Source: Pseudeuparius sepicola (Eukaryota > Arthropoda > Insecta > Coleoptera > Anthribidae). Taken from it: 64,000 nt of DNA. Shown here in pieces: positions 43,905 through 55,524 of this stretch; positions within the stretch are counted from its first letter, which is position 1, and every line of letters starts with the position of its first letter. The position numbers and the translations under genes are program-made. The stretch spans positions 28,261,495 to 28,325,494 of the forward strand of contig OY987305.1 in assembly GCA_963920635.1 (NCBI GenBank), given 5' to 3'. A model generated the notes under the pieces. The model was not told where the DNA came from, ran no database searches, and saw only the letters and a list, made by a program, of their open reading frames with translations.

Positions 43905-44790
43905 TATATTCGGATATGATATACTGGTAAAATGGATAAAACAATAGATGACTGAGTCTGCAATCACAATGTACAGGGTGTCCAGATTTGGTTGTAAATG
44001 CGGGGTATCTCGGTTATTTTTAGGGATAGGGAGTTGCGGTTTTCGCGAACCGTTGCTACTTTTTTGTGAAACGAAAGATACGGTAAACAGATTTTTCATA
44101 GCCACTTTCGTTTTTAAGATACAGGGCGAAATTGAAAATTTGCGCTTTTGGGGCATACGTCGTATCTTGGGAACGGTTAATGATATTGAAATGGCAAAAA
44201 CTGTACCTTATAGAAATATTCACGTAGAATTCAGTGCTGTATTCAGTTTTTACTAAAATTGATAGTGTTCGATATATGGACCAAACTTAGGTTTTTTTAA
44301 ATAGAACACCCTGTATATTTTCTACTAGTTATATTCAGATTGTCGTAAGCTTTACAAAAATATATAACACTATGTAGTTATTATCTATATTAGGCTCTAA
44401 AAATATCCGAGATACCCCGCATTTACAACCAAATCTGGACACCCTGTACATGGGATATAATTATAATTTTTTTTATAATTATATATAAGTATAATTATAT
44501 TATATTATAATTATACTGGGGAAACCATGTAAAAAAGCATCTTGCATCCTATCTCTAGGGTGTTGGGGAAACGAATGCATATGAACCATGTAGGACTAGT
44601 TTAAACAATTTTTAAAAAAATACACATTTAAATAAATGAACAATTTACCTATGATATTTATATCTAATATCCGTAATTTGAAAATAATTAATATGTTTAG
44701 TTTTCATTTAAATGTGGTTCAAACAGATAGAACTGTTTTTTTCGATATTTGTTGATTGCTCAAGGTATACAGCTAGGGGTGAAACTTTTG
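43905..44790. mobile_element. Second Polinton fragment (subterminal), inverted
   Basis: 43905-43971 matches the complement of about 9600-9665, and 44508-44790 matches the complement of about 9090-9361, with shared strings such as GAATGCATATGAACCATG and ACCTATGATATTTATA. The middle is replaced by AT-rich DNA and a MITE. No polymerase remains beside it. Confidence 0.8.
43972..44448. mobile_element. MITE with 42-bp perfect TIRs
   Basis: TACAGGGTGTCCAGATTTGG onwards (43972-44013) is the exact reverse complement of 44407-44448, and imperfect pairing continues for about 10 more bases. Flanking TA fits Tc1/mariner-type insertion. It interrupts the Polinton fragment within the counterpart of the small ORF at 9466-9648. 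The internal AACACCCTGTATA matches other foldbacks. Confidence 0.9.
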
Positions 44791-45642
44791 TTAATGCTTT
44801 GTTAAAGTTTCCTTAACGCCTTGTTAACAAGCGCCTACCGGCTCTGCCGGACCATAGGCCTTGCTACGGCCCCCGCTCCTGTGTAATAATACGTATACCT
44901 ATGCTCTCGTCTACAGGACGCAGTTTTCGATATTTCGAACCCAAATTTGGCGTACGGCCGTCTGAACTCAAGGACAACAACCCTATTGAAGGGCGTCCGA
45001 ATCGGGAGAGCCATTCGGCTCCCGGAATTTTGTTTCCCGTTTTTTTTTTCGGGAAAAATGGCTAGGGATTGGAAGGGGGAACGCCGGTCGAGTTAAATTT
45101 TCGCATGGGGCCGCCGACGGATACCGGCCTCTCGCCTGCCAGAGAGCACCCCGATTAAAAAAGCCGTTCGGCCGTTTTTAACGCCTTTTTTTCGCGATTT
45201 GGCGAGGCACCCGGGATCATACTGTATACATCGTGGCCGACGCGCAAGCCCCGCCCCCCGATACTTATTCGTAAACATCGACTGACATTTGGTATTATTT
45301 TCTTGTGGAGAATTTCCAAATTTCCTACCGATTTTGGACTTTGGGGGCTCAGAGGCCCATATGTTATTCCATGAGTGACTTTTTCAGGTACGGGCGCGCT
45401 GTATTTTTATGTAAAATCTCGTAGAATATTTAGAAAAGCCCACGGGACACCAACTATCCCTTATACGGCTATATCTTTTGAATCGTAATAGGTGGACACT
45501 TAAAATTTTCACATAGTGTTTATGGCCGCTATAACAACAAATAATAAAAGTAAATTAAAGTTAATATAATAGTCTCGATTTTTGTAAACAACAAAGACAA
45601 TCCCATCGACACGGCTACCTAACTACTATCGAAGATTTGTCA

Positions 45643-45717
45643 AGCAGCGAAGTAGCACAGTGGAAGCGTGCTGGGCTCATAACCCAGAGGTCCGGCGTTC
45701 GAAACCACGCTCTGGGG
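45643..45717 (+). ncRNA. tRNA-Met-like SINE head, copy 2
   Basis: AGCACAGTGGAAGCGTGCTG then GGGCTCATAACCCAGAGG: here the anticodon stem (CTGGG/CCCAG) with CAT is intact and the B box GCGTTCGAAACC is clear. The acceptor stem pairs poorly and no 3' context of a gene is seen. It is closer to initiator tRNA-Met than copy 1. Confidence 0.78.
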
Positions 45718-45884
45718 CAAACTTTTTTATTTCTTTTTTATTGTTTACAAAAGTATTTTTTAAAAATATGTAGTGTTAAATATTGTACGGTGGTACGGAA
45801 CCCTTCGTGTGCGAGTTCGACTCGCACTTGGCCGAGTTTTAACTTTATATACCTACTTACTTGTGTATTGTTATAGATAGTTCC

Positions 45885-46235
45885 AGTATTTGGAATTGCA
45901 GGAGCATTCCTCAGAGACGAGCTACAGAAATGACCATTAAATGATATTAACGATATGGATTCTATCATAACTGTGAAAATTCCCATTAGCAAGACAAACA
46001 AACCTCGATCATTATATTTGTAAAAAGCCGTAAAATTAGAAGTTTTAATTCGTCCCCAGTCTACCAGTCACACTAGATATTTTTATAAGATATTATAACG
46101 GAAAATGCTCCGTTCAACCTGTTGGTATAAATGCTTTTAGTAAAATTTCAATTTCTAAAAAAAAAATGAAATAGCTGCTCAAATTCTGGAGGGTGAACCA
46201 AGTACCAATACCGGAAATTTCACAACAATTCGAAA
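45885..46235 (+). pseudogene. Tyrosine recombinase relic, copy 2
   Basis: Aligns with 38281-38800 but has lost the HCFRR block, the KRHGGW block and the Tyr nucleophile through deletions. The first catalytic Arg position is also altered. Clearly inactive. Confidence 0.75.
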
Positions 46236-46243
46236 AAGAGTTA

Positions 46244-46353
46244 ACTTTAATAATTTGGTAGTGCCAAAGTGTTATCATTAAATTATTCGGCAGTAATTTA
46301 ACGTAGCAAATGCTATTAATGACAACACTTTGGCACTACCAAATTATTAAAGT
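46244..46353. repeat. Near-perfect 38-bp hairpin
   Basis: Arms 46244-46281 and 46316-46353 pair with a single mismatch around a 34-nt loop. Each contains TTTGGTAGTGCCAAAG, itself partly symmetric. It is possibly a minimal foldback element at the end of composite copy 2. Confidence 0.88.
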
Positions 46354-47383
46354 GGACGTTTCGATTCAATTTACAAGAAAATTACTACAATACTACGTGT
46401 TTCTGTAACCATACAAAAAAGGAGTAACTTTTTTGCCTCCAACACTCTTTGCTTGTTTTTTATTCTTTCAACGTAACATAATAACTCATTCCCAGGATTT
46501 TTTTACCGATATAGATTTTGTTTTTTATTTTGTAATAACAGCATAAATAAAATAAAAAAAATGGTATACTCTTATTCAGTTTTTCACGAGCTGTTCAACG
46601 AGCCCCCCACACAAGCCATATGTTCTCATTTGAAAAAAAAAGGAGGGGTGGCTTCCAGCTAAAGGGTTGAAGGAAAAATTTTTTTTATATTGCTAAAAAA
46701 TGGGGAATAGCGAAAGAAAATTGACCTGTTTTTGCGTTTTGTAAGAAAAAAAATAGAAAAAAGATATGATTTTTTCCAGACTTTCGCCCAACCCTGTACC
46801 TCCGCCTCTGACATGCTTCCTATCCTGTCTAAACATTTTATCTCCCGATTTCCGGCACAGAGAACATGCTATGATCCACATCCTCACCAAGACACGACTC
46901 CGTCACAAGGACAATGTCAAAGCTATGGTTCTGAATTAAGATAAATAAATAATTATATCCAGTAAGTGTTGATCTCATATTTCAATGTTTTAAATGAATC
47001 AAGTGAAAAATCCAATAAAAAATAATTCAATAATAGAATGTATATGATATAGAGAAGTATCTAACACAACAAAAATAAAAAAGAGAAAAAAAAGATTATT
47101 ATTCGCGTGCTAATAAAATTTTATGAATATTGTAGATATCAGTGTGTTTGAGAGCAGAAGAATGTTTCTGGTCGTTGATAGTGCCTGACAAGTTAATTTA
47201 TGAATATAGACTGTGATTGTTAAGATTTGGTACTCTATTAATATTAATTGCACTCAATCTAAATCTAAATTCCTGCAAGCATCAAGCTATTGTTTAGGGA
47301 AAATTCGTAGAATTATTATAATTTGTTCTATAAATGATCACATTTTGTTACTGTTGGGCAAGAAAAGGTTGTTATTACTATTA
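46354..47383. other. Unassigned DNA
   Basis: AT-rich with no recognised gene. Frames of 65-70 codons overlap on opposite strands near 46.7-46.9 kb. Confidence 0.45.
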
Positions 47384-48600
47384 TTTTTATTATCTCGACT
47401 TACCTAAAAGGAATTCGCACTCCCTCCACGGGGAATATTTACTCAGATCCCGGGCATCCCGGATACTATCAGGATCTGGCTCGGACAAGACCCTTGCCAT
47501 GACAATGATGTTGCTGAATGTTCCGCAGTTCCCGTTATCTATATAATTATCTTGGATAAGGGTGGTTGCCTGAGATCGGCCCGCCACGTAGGCCACCGTG
47601 GGCCCATTGTGCCACCACAGCCAGTACCACAGAGCATCCAGCATACCGGCCTTCTTAATGAGAGCCCCATCCTGATACAATACACATCCTCCTAGCCTAG
47701 CTGTGCCGAAAAACTCAAACCTAACCCTGTCAAGCGCAGGGCACACCGTAACTAAATGGTATGGCCCATGGAACACGAGCCTCACCTGCCTCATCCCTGG
47801 GGTCCGCCGCCACTCCTCATCAAATTTGGCCTACAGCTATTCATCCAGGGCTCCAATAGCCGCCCGAGGTGCAATCCCCAAAAGGGATCCTGGCCCTATT
47901 GGTCTGCTCATGGATGCCTTCCTGGCCAGAAAGTCGGCAGTTTAATTTCCTTCGATGCCCGAGTGCCCGGGCCCTTAGGACAGATCCACCCTATTTTCTT
48001 CAGCCACAAGCTTGAGCAGGGATGCCCTACAGTGCTCCACCAAGGGGACGTATTACGGTTTGCCCGCAATGCCTGCAGTGCTGCCCTGCTGTCGGAGTGG
48101 AAAGTCAACCTCTGGCCCTTCACTCGGAACCTGAGTGACTCCTCCGCCCCCATCATTATGGCGAACACCTCGGCCTGGAACACCGGGACGTGCTTTCCAA
48201 GAGAGGCTGTAAGCCTACAGACCAGTTTCTTGCAGAAGGCCCCGTCCCAGGTTCCCTTCTCTATCCTGGACCCATCTGTGTACCAGACCAGTCCCCTTCG
48301 GATATTACTGTTCTCCTCAACCCACTCCGTCCTCTCTAGGAAGAAAAATCGGAGTTGGTTATGGAATCCGATGGAACTCGCCTGCACATCCTTTTTTATG
48401 TAGTTTCCCTTATTGTCCGGATGATTGGGGCTGTCGCAAGTAGTACCGCTTTCTGCATGGACCTGTAAAAATCTTCAGTTGGATCCAGCTCTTTCATGTT
48501 TTTCTGCAAACTTTTATTCTTCCAAGTCTCTGTACGTCGTGATCTTCTCGGCATGCTTCACACGCAGTTGTTGTTTGGGATGGCCACATCAATCGTTTAG
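47384..48600 (-). mobile_element. Dong-like LINE end (copy E) with embedded RNase H segment
   Basis: 47395-47545 is a diverged Dong 3' end (ATCTCGACTTACC(T)AAAAGG after an ATT run; last codons GNCGTFSNI). 48428-48595 is the Dong C-terminal coding text (complement of GTCGCAAGTAGTACCGCTTT). Between them about 900 bp of a different LINE is embedded in the same orientation. The junctions fall a few codons before the Dong stop. Confidence 0.75.
47546..48427 (-). pseudogene. LINE RNase H domain and C-terminal region
   Basis: Minus strand frame 47908-48387 reads WYTDGSRIEKGTWDGAF, FQAEVFAIMMGAEE and LTFHSDSRAALQAL. These are the D-G-S, E and D blocks of the RNase H1 fold in I/R1/Jockey-group LINEs. 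A second frame (47546-47794) reads FHGPYHLVTVCPALDRVRFE, resembling the C-terminal zinc region of such proteins. The frames are out of register, so the protein is broken. No RT is present upstream. It is composed of GC-rich codons unlike the surrounding DNA. It may be a truncated insertion into a Dong copy, or part of a chimeric LINE. Confidence 0.75.
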
Positions 48601-49104
48601 AAAAACTTCTATGGTAGACATTGTATGTACATTCCGTTTTTTCTTGCTGTAGATATCCCTTCTCCACAGTTGTTTTAGGCCAATGTTCACATTGATAGGG
48701 CAACTCAACTTTCCACAATTTCTCTTTTCATCGGGATTTTTGTTGCCATATATGCCATATCACTACAAATCAAAAATTTAAGTTTGGTCAAAAAACTACG
48801 ACATCAAAATTTGCTTGGACTAAATTTCAATTCAGTTATTTCACTAGTTTTAACAAAACGGTGATCTTTCTGAGGAGAAGCTCGAAAATCACAAAGTTCA
48901 AATAACTTGTAAACCGTCAAACTCCGGATGACTCTAGGTTTGTCCAAAAACAGTGTAGAGGAAGAACATCGGAAAACAAGGTGAAAAGTTCATATAGAGA
49001 GGTCAAAAACGCATACTTGAAAAGATACAGGGGGTCAAAATGAGAAATTCGCCAATTTACAAAACTAATAAAAACTGAAAAATGGTGTATTAAAAACAAA
49101 AGGC
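48601..49104. other. Unassigned
   Basis: No recognised gene. Runs into the foldback. Confidence 0.4.
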
Positions 49105-49975
49105 AACAATAACAGGGTAAAACTTTAAATTTTATTTTATGTTTTTCCAAATAACTTTTGAACGAATCGAAAGATTTGCAGGAAATTTGGTAACTGAGAT
49201 TTTTTTGGGGGGGGGGGGCGAGGAATTAATATATTGGCAGAGCTTCGATATGATTTTATAGGGGGCGCCACCTACAGTATTTTACGTGATTTCAAGCATC
49301 ATATTTTTTCGGGTCTAGGTATATTCTAAAAAAGTGTCTCTAGGGGAACAGCTACAGAATATATTTTTGTCATTTTCATGTAATGAACAGTAATATTTCT
49401 ATCAAATCCCACATTCATTCTGAGTAGGTTTTGACTTAGATACACAACACTAAAATGCTTTTAATTTAATTGTTTGTTATTTAATAAACCATTTTTAAAT
49501 TTTGTTTAATAGTTTCGTCAACATACTAATAAAAACTTTAAAATAGTTTATTAAGTAACAACAAATTTAGTTAAAAGTATTTTACTGTTTGTCTTAGTCA
49601 AAACCTACTTTGAATGAATGCGAGCTTCGATAGAAATGTCACAGTTTGTCACATGAAAATTTTAAAGTGTAAATATCCCGAAAACGGTTGCTTCTACAGA
49701 CTACAAATTGCATTTTTCCTCATAAGAACTTCAGGGGAAGACATATTTACGAAAGAAAAAACAATACACGTAGAAGCAACAAATTATGACGTTTTAACAC
49801 ACTTGAAGTGCCGTAGATGCGCCCCCTACAATATCACATCAATTTGCCAACATTTCAATTCCTTGCCAAAAAAACACATTTACCAAATTTCGTTCAAATC
49901 TTTCGATTCCTTCAAAAGTTATTTAAAAAAACATAAAATATAATTTTAATTTTTACATTCTGCATCTTTCTAAGT
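49105..49975. mobile_element. Foldback element, about 220-bp arms
   Basis: Arms about 49105-49330 and 49735-49975 are inverted and diverged (AAATAACTTTTGAACGAATC against its near complement; both contain TAGGGGGCGC). A poly-G run at 49208 lies in the left arm. ACACCCTGTATATAG at 50118 may mark the outer right end. Confidence 0.7.
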
Positions 49976-51677
49976 ATTCGTGTTTAACCCCACCTTTATA
50001 TGAGCTTTTCGTCTTATTGTTTGATGTTCTTTCTGCCGCAGAAGCCTCTACAATGTTGTTGGAAACTCCTTGTGTAGGGGAATCCACAGGATTCGTTTTA
50101 ACTACTGACCCTGGGACACCCTGTATATAGTTACAATCAGAAAAATTAGATCTCTCAAAATATCGGCAAGTATACAGGGTAATACTTTCAAAAACAAAAA
50201 ATATATATTTTGTCCCACTTTTACGATACACTCTATATAATCCAATAGTTACCTTGCAGCTTTTATATATAGAACTTCTTTCTCAATCTGCAAAAATTAG
50301 AGAAATAATAGGGGGTCGGAGTTTTCGCGTGAAGACTGTTCGTTTAAATTGCGGGTTTTTCTGTGTCCGCACATAGGGGCGATTTTTATATTCTTCTCAA
50401 ATAGTCTGCTAGCGGTCTTGTACTGCCCCCCAGAGAGCCCGCGAAATGCTGCTGTCTCGCAGTTCGAAACAATTACAGGATTTAATTAAAACTACGTTTA
50501 AACGCTGTCTGGTGGGAGTCATCTATCACCAAACATGTCTCGGAGTCGTTACATTCTTCCCGCATTCGTTTGCATACCGTCGCCGCTGTTACTTAGCCCC
50601 TGCCTTCCTTAATGTTCGCTCGTTTGCTGCCAGAATTTGCAAAATCTCCTCCGTTTACCACTAACAGCTGTAATTGCTTCCTTGGGAAGCAGGGGTGAAT
50701 CAGCAGATCGACAAAATTACCAGTATTACGAACGGGCAATTTATCAAAAGATTTTTTCTTTTACTCTATAATAAACAATTTTCTTTGTATTATTTTAAAT
50801 TGGGAACCTAGAGATGCCAAAATAAATTTATTCAAACGGGCATAGTACTTCATAGTACCTTATACCTTTTTGACGGCTTAATATGATATCAATTATTTTA
50901 TTTTATAATGAAACAAGTGGAAGCCTGTGTAATAATGGTAATATATGCTAGTTCCGTCCGTACATCAAGCAGAATGAGCGCCACCTCAGCTCCGCTATAT
51001 CAGCATCTTCAAAATTATAAATACAAGTCGTTCATTGTTTTGTTAGGGTTTATATTCTGCATCTTGTCCAATTATAAGTCAGTCAATTTTTTTTTATTAT
51101 TACGTCTCTCCCTCATCGACTGCGCTAGTTGTGCAGATTTTTTTGTAACTGCCAAAGTGCTTACGAACTGTTGAGTAAAGTGGATCCGAAAAGCAACATC
51201 ACGTCGGTTCTCCGTGGATCTTGCGTTACGTGGGTTTCAACCCTTTGCAACAATAATCAACCCCGACTAGACAGCTGGCCATGGTAACAGACAAATTCCA
51301 TTTTTCTTTTCCTAGATTTTCCGTCCGCGGCAAATATAAGATCAATTTCCATACAAGAAAATTCAATGCATATATTTTTTCTTTGCTTCTGTCGGTGAAT
51401 ACCACAAAAAACAAAGAAAAATTTCGATTCATTTTTAATCCAAGAAAACGATTTCGTTTTTTCGTTTCTTAGTGGATATATAGATTTAGGAAAATCAAAG
51501 AAAATTCCAAGAAACGAAACTATAAAATTTGAAAATAAACTTTATTTTGTAATTACAAGAACAAGGGAAGAGAAAAAAATTACGAGAAGGTTTATAAGTA
51601 ATTGCACTGAAAATATAAAACCTGAAATAGTCCCAGTAGTTCCTTCGATGTCTCAGTTTCCTTGATGTCAAAGTTGA
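49976..51677. other. Unassigned DNA
   Basis: No recognised gene. Frames up to 92 codons lack known motifs. Confidence 0.4.
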
Positions 51678-51691
51678 GGCGTTGGGCGCCA
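51678..51691 (-). other. LTR-retrotransposon primer-binding site (tRNA-Lys type)
   Basis: On the minus strand TGGCGCCCAACGCC follows GTTACAAT, the usual LTR-end/PBS layout. TGGCGCCCAAC is complementary to the 3' end of tRNA-Lys. An LTR would therefore extend to higher coordinates (toward TGTTACAG at about 52868). No gag or pol follows below 51678, so only a 5' relic is present. Confidence 0.5.
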
Positions 51692-52520
51692 ATTGTAACG
51701 TTGCTATGTTGTCACGTGGTGGCTAGAGCTCGTGGGTTCTCCTAAACCTTTCGATCCAGGCCGATCAAGAAGCTGAGAAGGTTAAGATTGATTAAGGCAA
51801 TGCTTACAGAAGAAATACGGAAACTTGAGTTCATTAAGTCTAGTAACCTATTCAGAAATAACATCAAATTATGATGATTTGTTTTAGAGGATCGTACATA
51901 TGTACCCTTATTTCCCCTAAGTGCAATTTCAGATAGTTCACACAGTTAAGTTAATTAAAACAGTAATGAGCAATAATAATGACGACTAATAATAACAATA
52001 ATTGATAATGATACTTGATAATAAAAAGGGTTGATAATGATGATAAGGATCGTTAATAATAATGACTGGTAATAATAACGATAATGACTGATAATAAAAA
52101 ATTGGTAATAGTAATGATTGATATAGAGTAATTAAATTAAACGTCAAGCGAATAAGTAAATCAAATGGTGATACAACTTAGATTTACACTGGCATCACCA
52201 GCCTTGGCAGCTCTTGTTGTCGCAGTCTCACGCCGATAGTGCACCCAGGTTGCCAACGAAGCGAAGAAAACAAGAATCGTAAACTGTAGAATCTTCATAA
52301 ACCAATGAGAAGAAAGAAGGCAGGGAAGGAAAAAACCCTACAAGTAACGTTCTATATTAGTTCTAAAGTGGTGGATATTTTCGTTTAAATTTCATACCAG
52401 TGGCCCAGCCCGCGTCTACTTCCACCCGTGTGCCCTTTTTTTCTGAGAAACCACGTCCAACCTGCAGACTGATTGTCACTCGGCCAGTGTTTTTTTTTCT
52501 TCAAGTGTTTGTCGCCGAGG
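51692..52520. other. Possible LTR with TGATAATAA-type low complexity
   Basis: A cryptic microsatellite of TGATAATAA-like words spans about 51960-52135. If the PBS is real this is LTR sequence; no second LTR was found in the window. Confidence 0.35.
52161..52298 (-). CDS. 45-codon ORF with signal-peptide-like start
   Basis: Starts MKILQFTILVFFASLATW: one Lys, then a hydrophobic core and small residues, as in insect secretory signals. A polar Thr/Arg/Ala tail and stop follow. No family recognised. It could be chance, a first exon, or lie in an LTR. Confidence 0.2.
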   Translation of the reverse strand: MKILQFTILVFFASLATWVHYRRETATTRAAKAGDASVNLSCITI

Positions 52521-52524
52521 AAGT

Positions 52525-52755
52525 ATGGATACGAATAGAAAATGCCCTGTTGCCTATCGATTGGTAGTTAAGAAAGAAAATATGTTTACGACTTGTTTAC
52601 CAAAAGTGTTGATTAGGCCTGCGAGGGATGAAGTCACTGGTACCAACCGCTACCACGCCAAAATCCGGTCAAAACCGATAATATCTTATGATATGCTTGA
52701 CTCGATGCACCAAGATGGTTTAAATAATGGCAGATTAAACAAACTTATTAGCTGA
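52525..52755 (+). CDS. 76-codon ORF, unknown
   Basis: Starts MDTNRKCPVAYRLVVKKENM. The codon composition is more balanced than in neighbouring AT-rich frames, and a short pyrimidine-rich stretch precedes it. I recognise no domain. It may lie inside the possible LTR next to the PBS at 51678. Weak candidate. Confidence 0.2.
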   Translation: MDTNRKCPVAYRLVVKKENMFTTCLPKVLIRPARDEVTGTNRYHAKIRSKPIISYDMLDSMHQDGLNNGRLNKLIS

Positions 52756-53620
52756 ACGTGGCGGACGGTACCAGCGCACCCACCGGTGGCACTTAAATCA
52801 AAATCGAAAAACAAGAAAGGGGCGGGAGTTGTGACGTAGGGCCGAACATTCGCTGAACAAACTGTAACATCTAAGCATCCTATAGAAGTGCTTGGTGGTG
52901 AGAAATTCATTTCAAGCTGATATTGACGATATAAAAGGCAGAATAAAGAATAACTCTGAAAGAATAAAGAATAACTGAATTTGACTTTATTATTGTCTTG
53001 GGCCTAGTGGTGGTCGCTTCAAATATATCTTATAAATAAAGATCAAATAATAATTTAGGTACTTTGTTTTTCCGTTACCAACAACAAGATTATTTAAGTT
53101 GTGTAAGTCAGTAGGTACTGAAACTGAAATACCTATATTCTGTATTTTTTCTGACAAAATTACCTTTAAAATGAGGTAGGCACAAGCATGATAGTTCCAT
53201 TTAAAATTTTAGATTAAGGATGTAACACTGGTTTGTTTGTTAATAAGAAGGTATTTAATCCGCCATCTTAGAGCCGCGGTCACTTATATAAATTACAATA
53301 TCGAGTATACTAGATTGCATTGGTAACAGTACCAAAAGTGTGTGCAAAATTTCAGCTCAATCGGTTGAGTGGAAGTGGTTTACTATTCAGTTGCAAGATT
53401 TGACCACATAACACTAACAAAGCAAATTTAATAAAAGCTTTTAACTTGTAATAGAAGAAACTGGAATCTGATAAAAGCTGCTAAAAAGAATCTGACTAAA
53501 AAATTGAATATATTGGCTGTTTTAAACTATCGAAGAATCTTGTTTTTGACAAGAATGTTTATAAAAACTTGAAATAATTCCTAAAAAGTTTGAATATCTA
53601 CCTGCATGCGACTGGTTTGC
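52756..53620. other. Unassigned DNA
   Basis: No recognised gene or repeat. Confidence 0.4.
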
Positions 53621-53860
53621 ACAGCAAGGACGATGAAACCAAAGTGGCAATTCTCAGGGTGCACTCCTTGTCCCCAAACTCCAACAGTACCTGCTGGCAC
53701 AGTGGCCCCTAGGTCTGGCGTAAACAAGAGTGGCTAAAAAGCCCATTCCTTGATTTCCTCATTGTAGTAATTGAAGATCAAGTAGTTGGTAAGAAGGGGA
53801 TGCCATTGATGCTCTGCTCTGGGGCTGCGTTGAATTTATACACGCGTTCTGCTGAATCGG
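53621..53860 (-). pseudogene. Exon-like coding relic of unknown protein
   Basis: Minus strand, two linked frames: YLIFNYYNEEIKEWAF, a stop, then PLLFTPDLGATVPAGTVGVW and GVHPENCHFGFIVLAVQ, ending CATGCAG/GTAGAT, a good donor-like junction at about 53610. The amino-acid texture is that of a real protein, and GC content is higher than around it. A frameshift and a stop indicate decay. I do not recognise the family. Confidence 0.35.
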
Positions 53861-55160
53861 AGGGTGAACTTTGGCTTGTTACTTGTTCTACTTATAAATT
53901 GTTCCTCGTATTTTTATTTTCGACCATCCTTTGTATGTTTTGATCAAATTGTTTTCTACATATTCAGCTAATTGTTGTCGCCAGCGTACAAATGGAAAAG
54001 TGATTAATTTTGATATTAAAACATAGATGGCTTATACGTCACCTTTGAGACAATATTGTAAACCGTTAGAAACGTTACTCGTGTGCAATAAAAAGAAGAA
54101 TGGGTAATTTTATTACTGATATTAAAATATTAGCATCTGTATGCAATTTTGGAACGTTGTAGACATCGCCCATAAGATATAAAATCGTCAGTGGAATTCA
54201 GATTTGTCGTTACCGTTGTAAACTTGAAAATAATAACCAAAGGTTAAATACAAATAAAAACCTTAATCATCGTAAATTAGTACCTACAGGAAGAAGGTAA
54301 TGATTCTGATGTAAATAATAATGATGGTATTGATAATTCGATCTATGTTAAATTAATTTAGGTACTTTTTTCACCGCGGGTAAAATACTATTATTGTGAG
54401 TTTTACATTCGGAGTTTTTTTAATTTATTATCTCCGCTCACAGATCTTTGAAGAAAAATATTATTTTCAATGGGCAGATGATCATTCTCACGTATTTTAA
54501 AATATAAAAATATAATCACTTATTCGCATTTATAAATTTTCGATCCAAAACTCAAAATAGAATATTTCATTACGCCAACTTATTTTATTTTAATCAAATA
54601 TACTTTTTTATTGTTCTCTTCTCAATTCAGAAATCAAAATGAACAGGATAACAGTAACAGTGCCGACCTAAATAAAAATCATTTGTATCGATATTGTTAA
54701 TTAGATGCCAAATAATTATGGTCGTGAAGATTAGTTCAACTGTAAAGACCGAATATCATCAGCCCAACTAGAGTGCGAGTGTGACTATAAAACGATTTAA
54801 TTTGAGATTGTATGCAGTAAAGTGTCAAACCAACTGAAACCAAATTGGGAGTTAGGGAAGAGCATTTAGCTCTATTCATATAATAATTATTATTAATTTT
54901 ATATAGTATAACCACATATATCCAACATAACGAAAACGTTAGAGTGAACAGCAGCGACATGATGGGTGAATTAACATAAATATGGAAGTATCAAAGTACG
55001 TTAGAATCGTTACCAAATGTACATGTACGTTATTATTTTCTTCTTTTTCTAACTCTCATCAATTTTCTTTTCTTTAACCTCGAGGGATCTAATTGTTCTA
55101 ACGAAACTAATCTTTGTAATTTAGCGGTTGATAAGTTTTGTGTTTCCGTTGTCTCCAAAA
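53861..55160. other. Unassigned AT-rich DNA
   Basis: No recognised gene. Confidence 0.45.
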
Positions 55161-55329
55161 GACAGTTTTCGCAAATCGGAAAACGAATTTATTTTTAAAA
55201 ATTTTATTTCTCACGAGGTGGGAAGATAGACTGAGGCGTCTAGCCTTGAAATGCATTATATACATTACATTTCTGTGAATTCAGCAAAGTCTATTTATTC
55301 ATATGGTAGACAGTTTGAAGAACATAACT
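55161..55329 (-). repeat. 3' LTR (left)
   Basis: Matches 58959-59129 at high identity. On the minus strand it starts AGTTATGTTCTTCAAACTG and ends CTGTC. Central shared text is GATAGACTGAGGCGTCTAGC. Confidence 0.8.
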
Positions 55330-55524
55330 CCTCCGCGGGTAGATTGAAACTTACCACAAGGTTAAGTTTTCACACAATTATCTCATCCTTTGATTTTTTA
55401 GGTTTTTTTAAGTAGGGGTAAATAAAAGATTGACTAGGTTTCATATTTTATTTTTTACAATATTCTAAATTTATGTATTTGAACATTTTATTTATTTCAT
55501 ACATTTGAATTTCATATTTCAAAT

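Larger units (their letters stand above)
44828..46243 (+). repeat. Composite repeat, copy 2
   Basis: Second copy of 37386-38970, starting AAGCGCCTACCGGCTCTGCC. An extra about 150 bp lies before the tRNA-like block (45490-45637). The recombinase part (45885-46235) has GAFLRDEL in place of GACRRDEL, a stop after LQK, and internal deletions. Confidence 0.8.

Noticed and set aside
45643..45717. Functional tRNA-Met gene
   Set aside because: Acceptor stem does not pair and it is part of a two-copy composite repeat, so it is a tRNA-derived head.
47756..48403. 215-codon plus-strand frame
   Set aside because: Antisense to the RNase H domain of the embedded LINE; GC-rich codons keep it open.
51960..52135. 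Possible CRISPR-like or regular array
   Set aside because: TGATAATAA-like words have no constant repeat/spacer structure; it is low-complexity microsatellite in a eukaryotic genome.
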